This document shows, piece after piece, positions 22,545-34,805 of a stretch of DNA of 64,000 nucleotides. Origin of the DNA: Sipunculus nudus (taxonomy: Eukaryota; Annelida; Sipuncula; Golfingiida; Sipunculidae); contig CM049317.1 of NCBI GenBank assembly GCA_026874595.1, positions 42,808,401-42,872,400 on the forward strand. The letters are read 5' to 3'. The position numbers and the translations under genes were made by a program. Below the pieces are notes generated by a model. The model searched no databases, was not told where the DNA came from, and worked only from the letters and a program-made list of their open reading frames with translations. How positions within the stretch are numbered: position 1 is the stretch's first letter; the number at the start of each line of letters is the position of its first letter.

Positions 22545-24548
22545 TACCTCAGCTGACTAAGTCATATGAGCTATATAGCAATCACCCTTTGTCCAGCATC
22601 CCACTGGCTGTTAACAGGGCAAAAAACCTGAAATCAGGTCACTGTGACCTATATTCTGCCACCTATAGATAGGAAAAGGATGTCATATATGAACATCCTG
22701 AATGTCAGCTGGGCACAAATCATATCTGTTAGGCCTAGAATCTCCTAACATAACATCCTGGGAGGTTCTAGGCAAATCTCTTTGGAAACCAGAAATTAGG
22801 TCATGTTGACCTACATTTTGCAACCTACAGGCCAAAAACAGGATTTTGAGCACCAGGGACACATTGTATTTGTTGTGCCTAGAATCTTCTAATATAACAT
22901 TCTGAGATTTCCATGGCAAATGTCCTTGGAAACCTGAAATTAAGTCACCATGACCTATTTACGACCTATAGGAAAAGATGTCATAAAGGCACCCAGACAG
23001 TCAGACGGGGCACAGATTTTATCCATTAGGCCTAGAATCTTTTAACATAAAATTCATGGAGGTCCTAGGCAAATGTCCTTGCAAACCTGAAATTAGGTCA
23101 TTGTGACCCATATTCTGTGACCTATGGGCTGAAAAATGGTTTTGTGCACCAGGACAGGTAGAAGAGGCACAAATTGTATCCATTAGGCCTAGAATCTTCT
23201 AACGTTACATTCAGGGAGGTTCTAGGCAAATGTCGTAGGAACCTAAAATTAGATCATGGTCACCTATATTGTGCAACCTAGGTATAGGAAAAAGTTGCAT
23301 ATGAGCACCGTGAATGTCAGATAGGCACAAATTGTGTCTGCTAAGTCCAAAATCTTCTAACTCAAAAGCCAGAGAGGTTCTAGGCATATCTCCTTAGAAA
23401 CCTGAAATTAGGTCATGGTGACCTATATTGTGCAACCTAGGTATAGGAAAAAGATGTCATATGAGCACCGTGAATGTCAGATAGGCACAAATTGTGTCTG
23501 CTAAGTCCAAAATCTTCTAACTCAAAAGCCAGAGAGGTTCTAGGCATATCTCCTTAGAAACCTGAAATTAGGTCATGGTGACCTATATTTTTTTGACCTA
23601 CAGGCCGAAAAAAAAATTATTTTGAGCACTCAGACAGACTGGGCATGAATAGATCCATGAGGCCTAGAATATTCTAACATAACTTTTAAGGAGAGCCAGG
23701 CATGTCCTTGGAAACATCAAATTGGGTCACCATTACCTTTATTCTGCACCCTACAGGGAAAAAGATGTCATATGAGCACCCTGAATGTCAGATGGCTACA
23801 AATTGTATGTATTAGGCCTAGAACCTTCTAAAGCAACATCCAGGGATTTTATAGGCAAATTTCTTTCCAGATATTATGTCATGGTGCACAGGCTAAATAT
23901 TCTTTATGCTATGAGCCAAAAAATATGAATTTAAGCATCCAGACAGACAAGGTACAAATTGTATCTATTTTCCTTTGAACTTTAAATTGAAAAGTCTAGG
24001 GAGGTCTCTGGCAAGTCTTCTTTGGGTCCTGAAAACAGGTAACTTAATTCTTATAATAGATGTCAAATGCAGTCTGATAGCGCACAAATTGTATCCTTAA
24101 GCCCTAAAATCTTTCAAAACAACATCCATGGAGATCTTGGCAAATCCCACTGGAAACCTGCACGTGACAGGCCAAAAACATGATTTGAGTAAATTTTACA
24201 TCAGATGGGTACAAATTGTATGCTTTAGGTCAAGTTCCTGGGCAAATCTCCTTTGAAGATACAGGCCAGAAGCATGATTCTGAGCAGTCAGACAGCGCAC
24301 AATTTGTATCCATTAGCCCTAGACTCTTCTAAGAAGACATTCAGGGAAGTCCTTGGCAATTCTCTTTGGAAACCTGAAATTGGGTCAAGGTGACCTATAT
24401 TCTGCAAGCTATGGACTAGAAACATGATTTTGAGCACCCAGTCAGACAGGGCATAAATTGTACCCATTTTCCTCGGAACCCTCTATTGTGAAATCAAGGG
24501 GGATCCTAGGCAGGTCTCCTGAGCGTTATGGCCCATTGGCCACTTGTG
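22545..24548 (+). mobile_element. Family A3: diverged A-type element with ~160-bp core units
   Basis: The 5' end TACCTCAGCTGAC and the 3' end TCCTGAGCGTTATGGCCCATTGGCCACTTGTG follow the A plan but with many changes. The core has about a dozen units containing GCCTAGAATCTTCTAAC and GAAACCTGAAATTAGGTCA. Two adjacent units are nearly identical with a 159-bp offset (23262 and 23421). The 3' hairpin arms read TGGCC/GGCCA instead of GACCC/GGGTC, so pairing is kept although the sequence changed. Confidence 0.7.
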
Positions 24549-24881
24549 TAGTGGTTTCCTTCTCAATCTCACCATCTGTCAGCCCTTCCATCTGTCTGTC
24601 TGTCTCAGCTTCTGTCTGTAAGTCTGTGCTTTCTCTATTTTACATTTTCTCAAGAGGATATGCTTGGTCTCTCTACAATTCACAGAGATGATTAGTGACT
24701 ATCAGAGCTCCAGACCTATTAATTAAAGACCCATTAAAAACAATATGGCTGCAACAGTATAGTCGGTGATTTTCTTTAGCAAAATTTGACAGGATATTGA
24801 CACCCATGACGGGATGTGTCCTTTCAAATTTAAGACTCCTGTTAAATCCAATATGGCCACTTGGCAAATATTTAAAATCCT
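24549..24881. other. Non-coding spacer with short CTGT repeats
   Basis: CTGTCTGTCTGTC near 24592 and TCTGTCTGTAAGTCTG near 24610; otherwise nothing recognised. Confidence 0.45.
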
Positions 24882-25499
24882 TTTGCAATAACTTATACAG
24901 TGATGTGGTGTTGTCCGTCCACCATCCACGGTACTCTGTACGTTATGGTACCTCATACTATCTCAAAAATGGCTGGACCTAGCATCACAAAATTTTATGC
25001 AAATATCAGTCATGTAACACTATAGGATCGAGCTTAATGTTTGGCCATCTGCTTTTACAGGGAAAAGGCAAAAAAAAAAACTTTAAAAATCTTCTTATCC
25101 GAAACTGCCTAGCCAAATTCTCCAATATTTCACAGAAATAATTCCAGAAACAGGCTCAAATTTATTCAAATGTTTCCAGTTCAGTGATTTTTGGCCGAGT
25201 TACAGGAAGCTGAACTAACTTATATACAAATGTTCGCTATATGCGTCTTATTTTGCACTGGGTATGTTTCTGCTTATTTCTCAGGGGGGATTTGATATAG
25301 CTGCCTGAAATTGTGCATATCTTTGCATCTTGGATATTATTGTTGTATACAAGACTGGTGGCACAACCTACATTAGTTTTTGCACAGTGTATATCCCTGC
25401 TTATATCTCAGGAGTGATTTGAAATATCAGCCTGAAATTTTGGATGTCCATAAATCTGGGATAGTTTTGTTGTATACAACACCTGTTGGGCCACCTCCA

Positions 25500-27288
25500 A
25501 TAGTTGTGTCCACCTAAACAAAGTCTTGGGGATACTATGTTTTTGACCGGGTTCCCTGGCTGCCCCCTTCATTTCTGGAGAACTTCTCTGAGACCACTGG
25601 ACTGATTTTTCCAAAACTTGACCCAATTATCAGGTCATGTGTTATGGAGGGTAACCATTTTTGGTTGACCTCTGACCTTTCCTTTCTGCACTGCATCCAT
25701 CTGTGCTTCTGTGTTCACACATTAACCCACATATCTTTGAACTTGTTTGACTGATCGGGCTGAAATTTTGCACCAGTGTAGCTTTTGGGTAGCTTTATAT
25801 CATACAGTAAACAGGTGGCGCCACCTGCAACCATTTTTACACAGCTTCCTTCTGTTCATCAGCCTTGGATTAAGATCACTCATATCACTGCAGTGGTTAG
25901 ACTTATTCACCTGAAATTTTGTATACAAATACATCCTGGATAGCTTTCTTGATTTTATGACAGGTGTTGCCACCTACATTCAGGTTCACACTACAGACAT
26001 AAATGCTGATATCTCTTGACTGGTTTGAAGTATCTTCCTGAAATTTTGCAAGTGTATAGATATCACATAGCTCTTTATCATGCTTAAAGGTGCCCATTCA
26101 CCTGCCTTTTGAAAAAGAATTTATTTGATTTCTGGCTTCCTATGTGTATATATTAAAAATCTAAGGGTAATTTTGGTTGTGTAAAGTTCTTATAAGGCCT
26201 TTGTAAAGGATGTATAAACTTGTTTATCAACAACATGTTTGTAAACACAGTAATGTTGACAAATGGGGGGGAAAACAAGTAACCTAGGTGGAAGGTTGCA
26301 TATATATAGGTAGAAAGGTAATTTGTTGCAAAACGCCATTGGCAAAGCTCTTGCTTATCCGACTTGCTGCTAGATCCAATTGTTGAATTTGTTTAATTTG
26401 GGAAGGCTCACACATATTATAAACATATAAACAAAACAAACAGGCTGTGTATGGTTATATATTTTTTGCACAGCATCCATCTGTTAGTTTGCCTTGGGTT
26501 TATATCAATCATATCTCTGCAGTGGTTTGACTTATCCACCTGAAATTTTGCATGCTTATACATCTTGGATAGCCTTCTTAATTTTATGGCAGGTGGCGCC
26601 ACCTTCATTTATGTTTACGCGGCACACATCCATTCTAATATCTCAGGTATGGTAAGATGTATCAGCCTGAAATGTTGCATTTGTACATCTCACATTGCTC
26701 TTTATCATAAGCAAAACCGGAAACTGGTGGCACCACCTGCAACCATTTTTGCACAGCATCCTTCTATTTGTCTGCCATGGGTTAAAATCACTCATTTCTC
26801 AGCAGTGGTTTGACATATCTTCCTAAAATTTTGCATATGTATACCTCTTGAATACTATTCTCAATTTTAAGGCAGGTGGCACCACCTACTTTCACATTTA
26901 CACTGCAGACATCCATGCTAAAATCTCAGGACTGAAATTTTGCATAACTATAGATCTAACATAGCTCTACAGCTTATACAAATTTAGTTGCCCAAATAAC
27001 AACTATTTTTGCAAGTTTTCCATCTGTTCATCTGCCATAGGTTAAAATCACTCATATTACAGCAGTGGTTTGACTTTAATATCTTCCTGAAATTTTGCAT
27101 ATGTATATATCTTGGATAGTTTCTCTTTCAAATTACAGGTGGTGCCACCTACAATCATGTTTACCTGGCAGACATCCATGGTAAAATGCAACACATCTCA
27201 CTCTTTTTCCCCTTGCCACTCAATTCATGCCATCCCACTCTGATTTCGGCAGATACACATAGTCAGTTGTCCACTTCCAGTACTCAAT
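25500..27288 (+). mobile_element. Family C element, copy 3 (diverged)
   Basis: A degenerate head (GTGTCCACCTAAACAAAGTC ... GGGGATACTATG) is followed by C units with GTGGCGCCACCT or close variants (25816, 26593, 26728, 26876, 27138). The tail is GGCAGATACACATAGTCAGT ... TACTCAATT. About 26090-26460 is a non-C stretch inserted between units. Confidence 0.65.
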
Positions 27289-27296
27289 TTTTTTTT

Positions 27297-30200
27297 TAGC
27301 GAACCTGTGAGCTTATGCGATGGTGCGGCGTCGTCCGTCGTGTGTCGTGTGTCATGCGTCGTGCGTTATCTGTACGTTAACCATAGCTATCTCAAAAACG
27401 GCAGTAGCTAGCATCACCATATTTTTTGCAAATAATCAGTCATCCAAAAAACTATATCGGATTTTGTTTATTTTTTTCCTAACTGCATTTTCTTAGATTT
27501 TATAGGGAAAAAGCTAAAAAACCTTTAAAAATCTTCTTCTCCAAAACTGTCCAGCCAAATTGTCCAATATTTCACAGATATGATCCCTGGAACAATCTTT
27601 CTCAAGTTTGTTCGAATGGTTCCAGTTTGGAGATTTTTGGCTGAGTTACAGGAGGTTGAACTTTGTTAACTGTGCAAAAAAGCATATTAAAATTTAAATC
27701 TCAGAAACGGCTGGAGCTATCATCACCAAATTTTATGCCAATGTTGGTCACATAGGTCATATCTGAAATTGAGGTATTGGTGGCGCCAACTGCATCGGCC
27801 TTTTTTGTACGGGGTCATCAGTGCCTGTATCACACTGAGGGCTACAAAAAACTTCTTCTCAAAAACCAATGGGCCAAATTGCTTAAATCTCACACATTAA
27901 TTATCCTCAGATGTTGATAATTCAAGTTTGTTCAAATGGTTTTGGTTCAGTGCTTTTTGGCTGAGTTACAGGAAGCTGAACTTAGCAAGTTTGCTGTATC
28001 TTCCTATATGAGTTATAAACCTGCGAAACGTTTTTCGACTGATGCCACTGAAGCCAGTTTGTTAAATATTTTACAAGAATAATCCCTACAATAATTCTTA
28101 TGATAATTGTCATTAATGGTTCCACATGAATGATTTTTGGCTGAATTATGGAGATTGAATTGAGTCATTTTACCATATATGTTAGCTGTGTTATGCTGTT
28201 ACATATAGCCTGGCACCAGTTTATCAGCATCTATTACATCATGCCACTGGACATTTAGATTTCAGGTTATCTTTGGTTGATATTGACAAGAAAGTTTTTT
28301 TTAAAAGCTTTTAAAAAATTTAGATTTATGATTTAAGTTATTCATCATACCATCATATCATGGATATTAAGCTCTCTGTGGCTATATAAAGACAACTGTA
28401 CGTGGATATAAATTATTGGTATCCCTACTCAGTTCAATAATTTGCCATCAGTGAGATATATCTGTATTTCTATTTTGCATTCAGTATGCATCCGTAATAA
28501 TTTTTTACATGTAATCTGTTTTTTTTTTTTTTTTTATAAAAAGTCAGCTGAAAAGCGTTTTGTATTGGGAAAATAAATTTCAAAGTTATTTCAAGTAGGG
28601 ACCACTTCTGTGTTCAGATGGCAGCACTTGGTTTACCATTGGCAGATTGCCAGTGCCTTGATGTTGGCCTTTAGCCAAGATGATGTCAGCTCTATAAATA
28701 GTTTTGGCACAGTGCCAGTATTGGAAGAAGTGCAGCCAGGTATAGGTCAAGAGTTCACTCAGTGCAGTAGCTGCATTCTATTTATAGCTTTGGCAGACTG
28801 CTCACTGCATCATATTTGGCACCAAAGTTCAGCTTGAATCTATTTATAGCTTTGGCAGACTGTCAACTGTGTCAGATTATGCAACAGGTCAAGAGTTCAC
28901 TCAGTGCAGCCAGGTAATGGTCAAAAGTTCACTCAGTCAAGCCAGGTGAAGGTCAGGGGTTCACTCAGTGCAGTAGCTTGAGGCAGCAATTTGTCACAGG
29001 TCACTCCGAGGCAACTTCCTTACTCACCTAAGCCTTGTCAGCCCAGTGCATCAAACTCTGGGGAAGTTTGATGTATTGGACTGATATTTTGCCATATCTG
29101 TGCGTCTTTGATGGTATCTCTTTTACAAGACAGGTGGTGCCACCTACATTGACTTTTGCAGTGTATGCGCCTGCTTATTTCTACAGAAGAATTTGATACA
29201 TTAGCCTAAAATTGGGCATGTTTATACATAGGTAGCTTTATAGTGTACAAGACTGGTGGCGCCACCTACAATAATTTTTGCCCAGTGTATGTCCCTGCTT
29301 ATTTCACAGGAGGAGTTAGACATATCAGTCTGACATTGGGCATATTTATATATCTCTTTGTTGTATATAAGACTGGTGGTGCCAGCTACAATCATTGTAT
29401 CCGCCAAAACAGAGTTTTGCGGATACTCTGTTTTCAGTCAGACGCCGACGCTGCTGCCATCGCAGCATAGGTTTCCAGAGAACTCCTCCATAACCACTGG
29501 GCAAATTTTTTTAAAATTTTGAATTATGATCGGTCAAGTGAACTGTTGCGCCCTCATTTTTGGCTGACCTTTGACCTTTCCTCTCTGCCCAGCGCCCATT
29601 TGTGGGTCTGTTTCCACACATAAACCCACATATCTCGGGAACTGTTTGACCGATCAGGCTAAAAATTTTGCACAAATGTAGCCCTTTGATAGCTTTATAA
29701 CTTACACTAAAAATGGTGGCGCCACCTGCAACCATTTTTGCACAGCGTCTATCTGTTCATCTGCCTTAGGATAAAATCACTCATATCTCAGCAGAGGTTT
29801 GAATTTTCCACCTGAAATTTTGTTGGTTTTTTACATCCTGGACAGCTATCTCGATTTAATGACAGGTGGCGCCACCTACATTCACATTTACTCTGCAGAC
29901 ATCCAAGCTCATATCTCGGGAACAGTTTGACCGATTGGGCCAAAATTTTGCTTGTGTAGATCTCACATAGCTCTTCATCATAGGCAAAACTGGTGGCGCC
30001 ACCTGCAACCACTTATGCACAGCATCCATCTGTTCATCTGCCTTGGGATAAAATCATTCATATCTCAGCAGTGGTTTGACTTATCCACCTGAAAATTTGC
30101 AGGTTTATACATCCTGGACAATTTTCTCAATTTTATGACAGGTGGCACCGCCTACATTCCTGTTTAAGCTGCAGACATCCATGCTAATATGCAACACACC

Positions 30201-30470
30201 TCACTCTATTCCCCTTGCCACTTAATCAATGCCTCACTTCACCTGTCCCACTCTGATTTCTGCGGATACACATAGTCGCTTGTCGACTACCCATATTCTG
30301 GTTTTACAATGTCCTAGTCTGAAACATGCAGGTTTGAAATGTCCATTTTGCTGAAATCTTAATGACTAAAGTAGATATGCAGGACTTAAGAGGATCAATA
30401 TTAAATTTTAAAACCTCCTTTCATACTCTTAAACTTTGCACAGGTTCGTATTAGGCCTGTAGGCCTTGTT
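27297..30470 (+). mobile_element. Family G element, copy 3 (complete), holding C copy 4
   Basis: It starts TAGCGAACCTGTGAGC and ends CACAGGTTCG at 30439, hairpin AGGCC-TGTA-GGCCT (30453-30466) and TGTT. GCGAACCTGTG and CACAGGTTCGC are exact inverse partners. A run of GTGTCGTGTGTCATGCGTC-like repeats follows the head. The body matches G copy 1. Without the nested C it is about 2.27 kb. Non-coding; frames such as 28610-28837 recur only because the repeat recurs. Confidence 0.8.
29397..30302 (+). mobile_element. Family C element, copy 4 (complete)
   Basis: The 5' hairpin GTATCCGCC ... TTTTGCGGATAC is intact. Units with GTGGCGCCACCT occur at about 29716, 29866 and 29994. The 3' end is GCGGATAC, TAGTCG/CGACTA hairpin and ATTCTGGT. 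It lies in the same G position as copies 2 and 3. Confidence 0.8.
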
Positions 30471-30472
30471 TT

Positions 30473-33079
30473 TAGCTCAGCTGACTATAAGTCATCTGAG
30501 CTATAGTCGTGGTCCATTGTCCGTCGTACGTCCGTCCGTCCGTCCGTCCGTCCGTAGATGTGGCACCTTTTGAAACCGTAAGACCTAGGAATCCAAAATT
30601 CGGCATAATGTTAGATGTCCCCAAGATCTCCTACCAAGCCGAAAACTGGGTGTTTGCAACTTCGTTCCTTTGAGAAATTAAGGAAAAACCTCAATTTTTT
30701 ATTAAAAACCTATTTTCACACTTCAGGACTGCCTAATATCAAAACCACTCATCTGTTTTACCTCATATTTACCATAAATATTCCTCTATATAGTTCCTAT
30801 GTACATGCCAGAAATTATGTCTGTATTATTTAATTTAACAAAGTTATGGGCCCAAACATAATGCATTTTGTAAAAAATCAGAAAAGATATTTGATCACTT
30901 AACACAAAAAATGTTAATGCTATGGACCTTTTTTCCAGTAATATAACTTTAATTAATCAAAATTAAATTGTATACCCAAAATTAGATCAAAATCTTTTAA
31001 ATTTTTTAAAATATTAAAAAAAATAAAAAATTGGTACCTAAAATTTTGCCCAACTTTGACCATGGCACGTTTTTTTCCTGTAAGTACTGTGGATTTAATT
31101 TTCACATCATGATTATTTTAGCATTTTGTCTGTAAACACCAAAAATTTGAAACCAGTTGATCAAAAACTGTAGATTTTAATCAAGTTTTCAAGCACCATG
31201 TAACATAATGTTTACATCAAGCTAGTGTTATGCAGTTTGCAAGAGCTCAGCTCCCCAGCTTCAGCTCTAAGTTCTTTAAATTCGGCATACAGTTAGATGT
31301 CTCCAAAATCCCCTACCATGCCAAGAATTTGGTCACTAGGACATTCGAGATATTAATGAAAAACTTCATTTTTCCATTAAAAACCCATTGTTACACTTCA
31401 AGACTGCCTAATATCAAAACCACTGATCTGACTTTAATCATAAATAATATACATATTTTTCATTCTCTATGCACATGCCAGAATGATGTCAGTATTGTGA
31501 AATTGTTTTAAGTTATGGGCCCAAACATAATGCACTTTGTAAAAAATCAAGAAATATATTTACTCCCTTAACAGGAGCATTGCTGAAGCTAGAGATTTTT
31601 TTGTCAGGGATGTAACATTATTTAATCAAGATTCAATTGAATACCCAAAATTAGTTCTGAATTTTTCAAATTTTATTTAGTATAAATATAAAATTAGTAC
31701 CTTAAATTTTGCCCAACTGTGACCATGGCACGTTTGTTTCCCGTGAGCACTGTTGATATAATTTTCATATCATGCACACATAGCATTTCAGCTTTTTAGT
31801 TTAGAAAGCTGAAAGAAATTGGCCAAAAATTGTAGCTTTTATTAATGTTTTTTATGAGACCCTGTCAGATTTTGGCTCTCTCCGGCCCCTCTTGAGTCAC
31901 CTGTATGTTGACCTTGTTGACCTTTCATCAAATTATGCACGCTAGAGTCGAGGCATACATGGAATCCAGGCAGCTTATGGCAAGCCACAGTTGATCCAGG
32001 TGTCCAACCCAACTCATCTAGTAGTTTTAACCAAGAACATAACAAAAAACAATAAATTAATAAATTTTTATTGGTTTTTAATAACAAATTAAAGAAAAGT
32101 AGAAAAGGAATTTGTTAGTTTATAATAACAGGAAATTAACTTGCAGTTACTGATGATATAAGAATCTTGTATCGATGGGTAGAATGTCACATATTCCAAA
32201 TAACACCATGCAGTCACCTATGGCATTTTTCAGTTCAATTTTAATGATAAAGAAGTAAATCATATTATTCATTAGTAATCATTAGGGATCATATGAAGGA
32301 AATAGACAAAGATGCAGTTGATAATATTAATCTAGATTCCTGCTGTGTCTAGTGTGTACATTGATGTGAAAATAGTCCAAAATGAATTTTTTACAGTTAT
32401 TTTTTAATATAAATAAAAGCCATAAAACCAGGTACTTATGATCATTATTTAAATGTGTGAATTTTGTATATTCTGGATTCTCAACATCATTGTTTGGTGA
32501 AAACTGAATAAATTCCAGACATGGTGCAAATACTTTTGTAATTGTATTTAAATACGAATATGATTTTGTACTCCATTATAAAATTTCTTGCATAAAGAAT
32601 GGGAATTCAGGTAAAAATGAAAATATATGAATACTCGTGCAAATACTTTCAAAATGTATTCATGAATGCATTCATGAATATATTCTTTAATATTATTTTA
32701 ATAATCATATCAGTTATATTTCATTTTGAAAAAATCATATGATTCTTAATATGATTTTTAATAAAAATTATATTTGGGACAATATTTGTATTTTTTTTAA
32801 TAAATAGTTAAACTCTTATATTATATGTTCTGCTTATAAGTTATATGGCCAAGTCAAAATCTGTGTGACAATAGTACTCCATTTGTTAATAAAATAAATG
32901 AAATCAATCCTCTTCCCTGTCTCCAAAGGTACTATCAAAATCATACATAAGCTAAACAACAACAACTCATAATACAGCTTATATTTATTACCACACAAAA
33001 CCAGCATGTGCCTCATTTCTAAATAATATTTTTTTATCATATATAACAGCTGAGCGTCGTGACCCATAGGTCCCTTGTT
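30473..33079 (+). mobile_element. Family A1 element, copy 2 (full length, 2.6 kb)
   Basis: This is the reference copy of A1. The head is TAGCTCAGCTGACTATAAG folding on AGTCATCTGAGCTA; CCGT repeats lie at 30530-30555; two diverged ~500-bp modules follow, then a long AT-rich 3' half. The tail is ATATAACAGCTGAGCGTC, then GACCCATAGGTC and CCTTGTT. It abuts the 3' end of G copy 3 directly. Non-coding. Confidence 0.85.
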
Positions 33080-33394
33080 TGGTTTTATGTACCTGTGCAA
33101 AAAGCTCAAGAGTGGTATCTGTGTGAAATTTTGCATTTCCATACATCTTCAATGGCTTACTCATTCACAAGAATGGTGGTGCCTCCTTCAATAATTTTTG
33201 TGTTGTGCACATCCATTCCAGTTTGTGACATTTTTCTAATTGGTGTTTGTTCCAGGTTCAAAATGTTTCATACTTACACATATACTTGAAAAGTAATCAA
33301 CTACTTTTCAAATAATGTTCTCGTAAGTTATTGTGGAAGCTTTATGTCTGATGTATATGCCCATTAAACAGGTAAGAATTAGGCCTGTAGGCCA

Positions 33395-33565
33395 GGTCAG
33401 ATAATGTCATGATTTTACATTTATTGTGCTGATAAATTTCAGTCCAATCTGCCATCGAATATGGCCATCAGGTTGCCATTTTGAGGAACTGGCAATCGCA
33501 GGGCCCTCATTGAGGACTATTATGATTCCAAGCCTCTAGTTTATTTTAATTGAATAAAAATAGTT
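33395..33565. other. Short non-coding spacer
   Basis: Nothing recognised between the G relic and the F element. Confidence 0.4.
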
Positions 33566-34115
33566 TTTATGCCCCCGCCACAGAGTGGCCGGGGCATATA
33601 GTTTTACAGATTACTGATCGAGTTCGCGTTTCGTCCCAGTTGACCTACTTTTGACCGTTTTACGGCTCCTGAACATAGAAAGTTTCATGAAATAAAGAAA
33701 TTTTCATAACAAATGCATATGTACTGACTTTTTTTCCTCAATGCCTGCAGATACCACCCTGATTTTTTATGTGTGCGCAGATAATGATAGTTACAGATCG
33801 AGTTCGCGTTTCGTCCCGGTTGACCTACTTTTGATTGTATTACGGCTCCTAAACATAGAAAATTTCATGAAAGACAGAAATTTTTATGGAAAATGCACAT
33901 GTATGGACTTTTTTTCACAATGCCTGCATATACTGGCCTGATTTTTGGTGTGTTGCTTGATAATGACCTGTTACAGATCGAGTTTGCATTTTGCCCTTGT
34001 TGACCTACTTTTAACCATACAACACCTCCTGAACTTAAAAAATTTTTCAAAATTTTACAAATGTTTCTTATTTGCCCCAGGCAGGGGCATTCGTGTCGTT
34101 CCGACACATTTAGTT
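33566..34115 (+). mobile_element. Family F element (HINE-like, complete)
   Basis: The 5' end is hairpin ATGCCCC...CCAC-AGA-GTGG...GGGGCAT (33569-33597). The 3' end has GGGGCAT (34084-34090), then hairpin GTGTCG-TTC-CGACAC and ATTTAGTTTT. The core is three ~180-bp units starting near GATCGAGTTCGCGTTTCGTC (about 33616, 33796 and 33975). Single copy here. Confidence 0.8.
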
Positions 34116-34805
34116 TTGGACTCTACCTTAGACTTGGACTTGCTTTCAAAAAGATTCGGATTAGACTGACAGAGCCAGTTAAGGTCTAGTCATTTTACTT
34201 GATTTTTAAGCCAAATCTAGATCAAATTGCAACAGAAATGATTTTTGTTGTATGATGACCAGAAAATTCTGGAGAATAACATCAAAAGTCCCAAAAAAGT
34301 CCCATTTGGGAAAAGTCATTTAATATAATGATTTTAATTGGCTAATTAACTATTAAGTTTTACTTTACTTGTCTGCATATTGTCATATTAAGCTTTTTCT
34401 TTACCTTTACGAGCGACCACTTATTTGAAAGTTCTCTTTATTGCCTATCTATTGAATCTGACTAAGATGTTAATTTACCAATATCAACAATTATATGTAT
34501 ATTAATTAGGGAAGGGCTCGATAATATTACTTGCTCACTTGCCTAAGGGTTTAAAATATCATGAGAACAACCTGCTGGGCCTACAGTATAGCAGACGGAC
34601 CCTGGAGACAGTCCAAGGGAATATCACATACAGGGTAAATCATATAGAAACATAGGAGCAAGGAATGTTTTATATCACAATATGGATCATGATGGATATC
34701 ATGTAATCGAAATCAGGGAATATTTAGCATTTTAATGATGTACAATTGCTTGTCATATCCTGGCTATTGAATCTTACAAAGGTTACCAATAATAACAATT
34801 TTATT
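34116..34805. other. Apparently low-copy non-coding DNA
   Basis: No repeat match in the window and no convincing exon. Confidence 0.4.

Larger units (their letters stand above)
24882..33394 (+). mobile_element. Family G element, copy 2, interrupted three times
   Basis: A diverged G head and body (24882-25499) lead into a C element (to about 27288). Then come an inserted G copy 3 (27297-30470) and A1 copy 2 (30473-33079). G-type sequence resumes at 33080 and ends with AGGCCTGTAGGCC at 33381-33393. The tail includes an uninterrupted version of the C target site (33185-33214). Joining head to tail is inference from order and content. Confidence 0.55.

Noticed and set aside
32834-33142. Reverse-strand open frame recurring at 10636-10818 and 48665-48973, Leu/Ile-rich, with a conserved MLVLCGNKYKLYYELL stretch
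   Set aside because: It recurs only because the family A1 3' half recurs; its length differs between copies, it is disrupted in the copy at 62507-64000, and no known domain is visible.
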